This document shows, piece by piece, positions 5,771 through 10,598 of a stretch of DNA of 10,598 bases (its first letter is position 1; each line of letters begins with the position of its first letter). A program made the translations under genes and the position numbers. The notes under the pieces were generated by a model that had not been told where the DNA came from, searched no databases, and was given only the letters and a program-made list of their open reading frames with translations. This stretch comes from Candidatus Dojkabacteria bacterium. GTDB taxonomy: Bacteria; Patescibacteriota; Dojkabacteria; SC72. The DNA lies in contig JAAZAL010000105.1 in assembly GCA_012514355.1 (NCBI GenBank), positions 1 through 10,598 of the forward strand. The letters are read 5' to 3'.

Positions 5771-6424
5771 ATGAGAGTAACAAAGATTGAGTATCAAAAG
5801 AAAGATCCTAATAGGGTAAATCTGTATATAGATGAACAGTTTTTCTGTGGTATATCACTAGATACTCTAGCGAGTGAAAATCTTTATGAGGGTTTAGATA
5901 TTGAGCAGGAAGTTATTGATAGGATATTAGAGAGGGATTTAAAGAGTCGCTTTCTAATTAGAGTTACAGAGTATCTTTCTCGTAGTCCTAAAACAGAGTT
6001 TCAGGTATTTAAATATCTTAAAGAGTTAAAGTATAAAAAAAGAGGTAATTGGTTTAAAGAGGATGTAGATATTGATTGGGAGAAACTTTTTAATGAGATT
6101 GTTAACAAGTTAAAAGAGTATAAATATATTGATGACAGGGAGTTCGCTAAAAGCTTTGTTTCTAGTAGATTAAGAAATAAACCTAGAGGAAAGAGTGTAT
6201 TAATTTCAGAGTTAATATCTAAGGGAGTAAGTAAAGATATTGCACAAGAGGTGTGTAATGAAAATATTACAGATGAGTTAGATTTAATTAGGAAGACTTT
6301 TGAAAAAAAATATAGGAATCAAACTTTTGATATTAATAATCAGAAGATGATAGCATATCTGTTTAGAAAGGGTTTTAGTTGGGATTTAATTGAACAGTTT
6401 TCACAATATGAGCCTGAAGAGTAA
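5771..6424 (+). CDS. recX: RecX family regulatory protein
   Basis: RecX binds RecA filaments and modulates, usually inhibits, recombination. The 217-residue protein starts with the short beta-rich N-terminus MRVTKIEYQKKDPNRVNLYIDEQ common in Gram-positive-type RecX. The helical-repeat body follows: FLIRVTEYLSRSPKTEFQVFKYL (61-83), then YIDDREFAKSFVSSRLRNKPRGKSVLISELISKGVSKDIAQEV (119-161), which carries the family signature YIDDxxFA...R...KPRG...ELxxKGV. A final repeat MIAYLFRKGFSWDLI closes it (about 193-207). An extra charged stretch, KKRGNWFKEDVDIDWEKL (89-106), sits between the first repeats. The ATG directly abuts the recA TAG and has no Shine-Dalgarno site, so translation is probably coupled to recA. 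Its end overlaps recJ by 17 bases. Confidence 0.92.
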   Translation: MRVTKIEYQKKDPNRVNLYIDEQFFCGISLDTLASENLYEGLDIEQEVIDRILERDLKSRFLIRVTEYLSRSPKTEFQVFKYLKELKYKKRGNWFKEDVDIDWEKLFNEIVNKLKEYKYIDDREFAKSFVSSRLRNKPRGKSVLISELISKGVSKDIAQEVCNENITDELDLIRKTFEKKYRNQTFDINNQKMIAYLFRKGFSWDLIEQFSQYEPEE

Positions 6425-8105
6425 AAGTAATTGGTTATTATCTAAAAAGAAAATATCTAATGATATTGTTAAATATATTCTTAAAAGTAGGGGTATAGAT
6501 GAGAAAAGCTTCTTAGAGGCTTCTTTAGAAGATATCCCTTCTTTTGATAAACTGTATGATAGTAAAAGAGCGGCAAAGAAGATTGTTAAATGTTTTAGGG
6601 AGGGGAAAAAGATAGTAATCCATGGAGACTATGATAGTGATGGTATATGTAGTGTAAGTTTACTTTGGGAGTTTCTTTTTAAAGAGGTTTCAGAGAAATT
6701 AGATATTAAAGTAGATGTAATTCCATATATACCTAGTAGAGTAGATCAAGGATATGGATTAACCAGCTCTTCAATTAATGATGTTTTAGAGCTGGGGGGT
6801 CAGTTACTCATCTCTGTTGATTGTGGTGTAAGAGATAGGGAGTTAATCAATGGGTATAGGAAAGAAAAGGGTTTAGAATTTGTAATTACTGATCATCATC
6901 AACCGCCAGAGGATTTACCCCAGAAATTAGAATATCCATTGGTACATCCAATGTATCCAAATCATGAATATCCAAATGTAAATATATGTGGTGCTTTTGT
7001 GACCTTTTTACTCATACAAAGTATTCGAAAAGAGTTAGGAATGGATTTTGAAATTACTCCTGATACACCTGGTTTAGATTTAGTTGCGTTAGCTTCTGTA
7101 ACTGATTTAATGCCTCTTTTAGATATAAATAGGGTGATTGTTAAGTATGGAATAGAACAGATTAGGAAAGGAAAAAGGCTTGGATTAAATGAATTAATTA
7201 AAGTTTCTGGTTTACAACCTCAAGATATTGATAGCTATCATTTAGGGTATATTTTAGGTCCTAGAATTAATGCTGTAGGAAGAATAGGCTCTCCACTAGA
7301 TGCAGTTAAACTTTTAGTTAGTGAGAAGCAAGAGGTCTGTGCAAGTATTTCAGAAATTCTTAATGAAACTAATATGCAAAGGCAATATATGACTCAGAAT
7401 GGTTTAGATCAGGCAAAAGAAATAATAGGAGAGAGTAATGAAAAGATTCTATTTGTAGTTAGTGATGATTGGCATGAGGGAATAGTAGGATTAATAGCAG
7501 GAAAACTTAATGAAAGGTATCACAGACCAGTACTAGTTGGTACTAGAAAAGATGGAATTGTTAAAGGCTCGGCAAGAAGTATAGCTGGATTTAATATTAC
7601 AGATGCCCTGTCTTCATGTAGTAAATATTTAGAAAGATATGGAGGTCATGAGTTAGCTGCAGGGTTTACAATAAAAAAAGGGAAGGAGAAAGAGTTTAGT
7701 AAATGCATTCATAAAATAGGGGAGGAATTAATAACGGAGAGTATGTTAATTAAGGATTTACATATAGATTTGTTACTAGAAAGTGAGAGTATAAATAGAG
7801 AATTGATTAATCAGTTAGATATTCTTAAACCATTTGGATATGGTAACAGTAAACCTCTTTTAGCTCTAACAAATTTAGTTGTTGTTAAAAAACAGATTAT
7901 GGGTAAACTAGGTAATCATATGAAACTGTTATGCAAAGGAGAGGGTATTGATTTAATAACCATAATCTTTTTTGATTGTGATACAGATACTGAAGAGATA
8001 AATGTTGATGATATAATAGATGTTGTAGGAGCTGTTGATATAAACTCGTGGAATGGGAATGAGGATATTCAATTTAAGGTTAAGGAGTGGAGATTCTCTA
8101 CTTAA
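6408..8105 (+). CDS. recJ: Single-stranded-DNA-specific exonuclease RecJ
   Basis: RecJ is a 5'-3' exonuclease on single-stranded DNA, working in gap repair and mismatch repair. This 565-residue form has all DHH-family motifs: HGDYDSDG (72-79), LISVDCG (134-140), VITDHH (159-164), DLVALASVTDLMPL (224-237), GPRINAVGR (284-292), DWHEGIVG (354-361) and DHHA1 signature YGGHELAAGF (411-420), then PFGYGN (475-480) and a C-terminal OB-fold region with VDDIIDVVGAVDINSWNG. The length is normal for the family. I chose ATG 6408; an upstream TTG at 6390 would add only six residues and increase the overlap with recX. No Shine-Dalgarno site is present, so expression probably depends on coupling to recX. The stop lies 8 bases inside the convergent aspS gene, with no terminator between them. 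Confidence 0.96.
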   Translation: MSLKSKSNWLLSKKKISNDIVKYILKSRGIDEKSFLEASLEDIPSFDKLYDSKRAAKKIVKCFREGKKIVIHGDYDSDGICSVSLLWEFLFKEVSEKLDIKVDVIPYIPSRVDQGYGLTSSSINDVLELGGQLLISVDCGVRDRELINGYRKEKGLEFVITDHHQPPEDLPQKLEYPLVHPMYPNHEYPNVNICGAFVTFLLIQSIRKELGMDFEITPDTPGLDLVALASVTDLMPLLDINRVIVKYGIEQIRKGKRLGLNELIKVSGLQPQDIDSYHLGYILGPRINAVGRIGSPLDAVKLLVSEKQEVCASISEILNETNMQRQYMTQNGLDQAKEIIGESNEKILFVVSDDWHEGIVGLIAGKLNERYHRPVLVGTRKDGIVKGSARSIAGFNITDALSSCSKYLERYGGHELAAGFTIKKGKEKEFSKCIHKIGEELITESMLIKDLHIDLLLESESINRELINQLDILKPFGYGNSKPLLALTNLVVVKKQIMGKLGNHMKLLCKGEGIDLITIIFFDCDTDTEEINVDDIIDVVGAVDINSWNGNEDIQFKVKEWRFST

Positions 8106-9441
8106 CTTTCTTTACATTGATTAATTTCCCTAATCTATTTGGTGTATTAGGAAGGTATGTTGTTTCTAAGATACTTCCATACTCTAAAAGTTTCATTAGA
8201 AATCTCTCTGTTCCCATTGCAAACCCACCGTGTGGAGGACACCCATATTCAAAATATTCAAAGTAATCTGAAAGTGATTCTAATTCTATTCCTCTTTCTT
8301 TTGCATTCTCTTTAAGTTTGTCTACTCTATGTTCTCTTTGAGCACCAGTAGTAATTTCTATACCTTTCCAGAATAGGTCATATCCTAATGCTAATTGCGG
8401 ATTTTGGGAATCTTTCATATGGTAAAAGGCTCTCTTTTTATGAGGATAATCATAGACAAATACAAATTCACAACCTGTTTCCTTTTCCATTATCTCAGAC
8501 AAAGCTCTCTCTTCTTCTGGTGAGAAGTCTCCATCATCTTTACTTGGAACTCCTGCCTTAGTAAGTTTCTCTTTAATATCTTTTACTGATATGTAGGGGA
8601 AATCTCCCTGAGGAATTTTTATCTCAATTCCAAAGATTTCCTTTATCTCATCACCATATTTCTCTTTTATCCCGCTTAGTACAAACTTAATCATTTCCTG
8701 TTCAAATTTACAAACATCTCTAAGGGAATCAATATATCCCATCTCTACATCAAAGCTTGTATACTCAGTTAAATGTCTTGTTGTAAATGATTTCTCTGCC
8801 CTAAATACTGGACCCATATTAAATACTCTATCCAAGTCAGCTGCAATTCCCATCTGTTTATGAAATTGTGGAGATTGTGCAAGATATGCTTTTCTATCAA
8901 AGTATTTAACTTCAAATACATTGGCTCCTCCCTCACTAGCAGCACTTATTATTCTTGGTCCTTGAATCTCAACAAAGTTATTCTTAACACAGTACTCTCT
9001 TAATCTATTTCCCATTACTGTTGCTACCCTCATCATCAGGTTGTTTCTTTGGGACCTTAAATCTACCCATCTGTAATCTAACCTCTTATCTAAGTTTGAG
9101 ATGTTTTTAGAATACTCCTGCTCAATTACTATTGGAAGTGGAGTTTTAGAAACAGAATCTATATTTATCTCTTCAATTTCTACCTCATATCCAGTAGACA
9201 CCTGTTTTGCTTCTTTAACAAGTCCGGATATATCTACTACTGATTCCGCTGTTAAACTTTTTACACTGTTAAATACCTCAATATTTCCTCCTGACCAAGA
9301 AACTGTTTGTACTTTACCAGTAATATCTCTAAGTATTAAAAAAACTATCTTACCCTGATCTCTGAGTGTATCTACCCTCCCACGTATTCTAACTTTTTTA
9401 CCAATTAAATCTTTAAGACTTGAGATATATGTTCTTTCCAT
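8098..9441 (-). CDS. aspS: Archaeal-type aspartyl-tRNA synthetase, possibly non-discriminating (Asp/Asn)
   Basis: This class IIb synthetase charges tRNA with aspartate. At 447 residues it matches the short archaeal/eukaryotic-like AspRS rather than the roughly 590-residue bacterial enzyme, and it lacks the bacterial GAD insertion. An N-terminal OB anticodon-binding domain (1 to about 100) is followed by RLDYRWVDLRS (120-130), motif 1 near GPRIISAASEGGANVFEV (161-178), AQSPQFHKQM (188-197), motif 2 FRAEKSFTTRHLTE (213-226), ITTGAQREHR (363-372) and motif 3 GGFAMGTERFLMKLL (405-419). QSPQ-x-KQ and EGG argue for AspRS over AsnRS. Residues that I recall as marking Asp-only archaeal enzymes (Trp near 26, Lys near 85 in Thermococcus) appear as D24 and about S82, so a relaxed enzyme feeding GatCAB is possible but unproven. 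It is divergent from the carboxypeptidase. Confidence 0.9.
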   Translation of the reverse strand: MERTYISSLKDLIGKKVRIRGRVDTLRDQGKIVFLILRDITGKVQTVSWSGGNIEVFNSVKSLTAESVVDISGLVKEAKQVSTGYEVEIEEINIDSVSKTPLPIVIEQEYSKNISNLDKRLDYRWVDLRSQRNNLMMRVATVMGNRLREYCVKNNFVEIQGPRIISAASEGGANVFEVKYFDRKAYLAQSPQFHKQMGIAADLDRVFNMGPVFRAEKSFTTRHLTEYTSFDVEMGYIDSLRDVCKFEQEMIKFVLSGIKEKYGDEIKEIFGIEIKIPQGDFPYISVKDIKEKLTKAGVPSKDDGDFSPEEERALSEIMEKETGCEFVFVYDYPHKKRAFYHMKDSQNPQLALGYDLFWKGIEITTGAQREHRVDKLKENAKERGIELESLSDYFEYFEYGCPPHGGFAMGTERFLMKLLEYGSILETTYLPNTPNRLGKLINVKKVK

Positions 9442-9451
9442 ACTTAATACA

Positions 9452-9457
9452 ATTATA
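9452..9457 (-). promoter_or_regulatory. -10 box of aspS
   Basis: The minus strand reads TATAAT, 10 bases before the aspS ATG, giving a leader of about 3 bases. Other TATAAT-like strings lie just upstream, so the exact box is uncertain; the -35 (GGTAAT at 17 bases) is weak. Confidence 0.35.
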
Positions 9458-9502
9458 TTATCCCGTTATTATATATTACCTTAGAGTAAAAGAAAAATTT
9501 TT

Positions 9503-9532
9503 TTGTTGCTGTAATATTTAGTAATTGATAAT
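9503..9532 (+). promoter_or_regulatory. Promoter of the D-Ala-D-Ala carboxypeptidase with overlapping palindrome
   Basis: TTGTTG (9503-9508) and GATAAT (9527-9532) are 18 bases apart, placing the start near 9540 and a leader of about 5 bases. The -10 lies inside a perfect 15-base palindrome (9524-9538), ATTGATA-A-TATCAAT, a possible operator. Confidence 0.4.
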
Positions 9533-9545
9533 ATCAATACTATTA

Positions 9546-10598
9546 ATGACAAGTAATACTAATCAACAAAAAGAAAAGAATCTTAAATTAGAAACTGACA
9601 AAAGGTATGACAGGGAGCTATTTAAGAAGGCTGTAAAAGCAGCAAAACAAGCAAAGGAAGATGAAAGAAAGCTCAAATCAAAGAAAAGAATAAAGAGAGT
9701 GTTTCTTTTTACATTCTTATCTATATTTCTCTCTTTCGGAATTTATTTTCTTCTTACTTCAATTAAACCGAAAGAAGAGTATATTCTTTCAGTTTCTCTT
9801 CCTAAGGAAAGTAAATGGAGTGATATTGAGGGGGAGAGTATTTTTGAGAGTATAGATAAAGATATTAATGTTAAAGAGATTTCTTCAAAAGCTGCTATAG
9901 CGTTTAATCCTCTTAACGGAGAGATTCTTTATGAAAAAAACATTAACGAAAAAATGTCTGTTGCTAGTTTAACAAAATTAATATCTTCAATTGTAGTAAT
10001 AGAGACATTTTCTATCCAGGAGGTAATAGATGCTAGCACAGAGAATATTCCTAAGGATTTAGATTGGCAATTGGGGCTTAAAGATGGAGATAAGGTATCA
10101 ATTGAGAATTTGTTAAAGTGTATGCTAATTAGTTCATACAATGATTGTGCATTTGTTGTTGCTAATGCATATCCATATGGTGGATATACAGGTTTTATTA
10201 AAGCTATGAATACAAAAGCAAAGGAGTTAAAAATGTATTCCTCTAGTTTTAGTAATCCTGCAGGTATAGATCAGGAAGACAACTATTCCACAGTAAGAGA
10301 CTTAGCTCTTTTAATATCTGTTTCTAGAAAATATGACTTAATATATAAATATGCAAATACTGGCAAAGAGGTTGTAAATTGGAGTACTTCACAGGAATTA
10401 ATAAGTAGGGAGATATTTACTACAAATCAACTTATGGGAAGTAATAAATATATTAGGGGGCTTAAAACAGGTATTACTGATTTGGCAGGACAATGCTTCG
10501 CTGGTTATTTTGTTTATTCTTCTGGTAGTGAGTTGATAACAGTCGTTATTAATTCTAATGATAGGTTTGTTGAAACAGCCCTTTTAGAAAGTCTTGCT
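9546..10598 (+). CDS. Membrane-anchored D-Ala-D-Ala carboxypeptidase (peptidase S11), 3' end cut by the window edge
   Basis: This penicillin-binding-protein-5-like serine peptidase trims the terminal D-Ala of peptidoglycan stem peptides. The window holds 351 codons from ATG 9546. A Lys/Glu-rich, probably helical cytoplasmic segment (1-51) precedes one membrane helix (about 52-73), a non-cleaved signal anchor instead of the usual cleaved signal peptide. The catalytic domain then shows SLTK (S141 nucleophile, K144), SYN (S197, N199) and KTG (K307-G309) with typical spacing, plus AIAFNPLNGEILYEKN, FSNPAGID and the peptidase S11 RGLKTG context. All catalytic motifs are present, so the enzyme should be active; only the end of the catalytic domain and any C-terminal domain are missing. 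The upstream 104-base gap shared with aspS carries the promoter. A VanY-type origin is excluded by the Ser/Lys motifs. Confidence 0.92.
   Translation, partial: MTSNTNQQKEKNLKLETDKRYDRELFKKAVKAAKQAKEDERKLKSKKRIKRVFLFTFLSIFLSFGIYFLLTSIKPKEEYILSVSLPKESKWSDIEGESIFESIDKDINVKEISSKAAIAFNPLNGEILYEKNINEKMSVASLTKLISSIVVIETFSIQEVIDASTENIPKDLDWQLGLKDGDKVSIENLLKCMLISSYNDCAFVVANAYPYGGYTGFIKAMNTKAKELKMYSSSFSNPAGIDQEDNYSTVRDLALLISVSRKYDLIYKYANTGKEVVNWSTSQELISREIFTTNQLMGSNKYIRGLKTGITDLAGQCFAGYFVYSSGSELITVVINSNDRFVETALLESLA

Noticed and set aside
6390..6407. TTG start for recJ, six codons upstream
   Set aside because: The ATG at 6408 is closer to the conserved region and gives a smaller overlap with recX; neither has a Shine-Dalgarno site.
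548..8105. UGA reassigned to glycine or tryptophan
   Set aside because: All genes are full length with no in-frame TGA, and Trp is encoded by TGG; nothing shows reassignment.
9101..9358. Plus-strand open frame inside aspS
   Set aside because: Antisense shadow of the AspRS anticodon-binding domain.
8098..9441. Asparaginyl-tRNA synthetase
   Set aside because: EGG and QSPQ-x-KQ motifs are those of AspRS; AsnRS has a different sequence (VSGQL type) at that position.
9929..10141. Minus-strand open frame inside the carboxypeptidase gene
   Set aside because: Antisense to the segment holding SxxK and SxN catalytic motifs.
1..10598. Mobile element, prophage, CRISPR array or defence system
   Set aside because: No transposase, integrase, direct-repeat array or toxin/antitoxin-like genes were seen; recognised genes are housekeeping or envelope functions.

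Overview
The window looks like chromosomal DNA of a small-genome, AT-rich bacterium, most likely a member of the Candidate Phyla Radiation (Patescibacteria). The reasons are a low GC content (about one third by eye), very tight packing with several gene overlaps, an archaeal-type aspartyl-tRNA synthetase, short housekeeping proteins, and no recognisable Shine-Dalgarno sequence in front of any gene. All complete genes read through under the standard code with no in-frame TGA, which argues against the UGA-as-glycine lineages (Gracilibacteria/Absconditabacteria). A finer placement, for example Dojkabacteria or Microgenomates, would be a guess.

Left part (1-2528). A HAD-superfamily protein runs off the left edge on the minus strand. 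Divergent from it is a 76-residue membrane protein whose last codons and stop lie inside a tRNA-Val(CAC) gene. Five bases past the tRNA, and convergent with it, is a two-gene minus-strand unit: a Wzx/MATE-like lipid-linked-sugar flippase, then an MscL mechanosensitive channel with a C-terminal zinc ribbon. The two reading frames overlap by 23 bases.

Middle part (2575-4665). rmuC (recombination-limiting nuclease-fold protein) is convergent with a small membrane protein. A perfect 9-bp hairpin separates them and contains the rmuC stop codon in its loop. Divergent from the small protein is an N-formylglutamate-amidohydrolase-like hydrolase.

Right part (4754-10598). A recA-recX-recJ operon: recA abuts recX with no gap, and recX overlaps recJ by 17 bases. 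recJ ends 8 bases inside the convergent archaeal-type aspS. Divergent from aspS, across a 104-base regulatory gap, starts a membrane-anchored D-Ala-D-Ala carboxypeptidase (peptidase S11), cut by the right edge.

How the genes relate: recA, recX, recJ and probably rmuC form a homologous-recombination/repair group. The flippase, MscL, the carboxypeptidase and the two small membrane proteins belong to the cell envelope. tRNA-Val and AspRS belong to translation. No mobile element, CRISPR array, prophage or clearly new multi-gene system is visible. The most interesting signals are in gene-expression architecture: -10 boxes sitting 7-10 bases before start codons (leaderless or nearly leaderless mRNAs), absence of Shine-Dalgarno sites, absence of TGA stops, and a coding gene whose stop codon is removed if the overlapping tRNA is matured.
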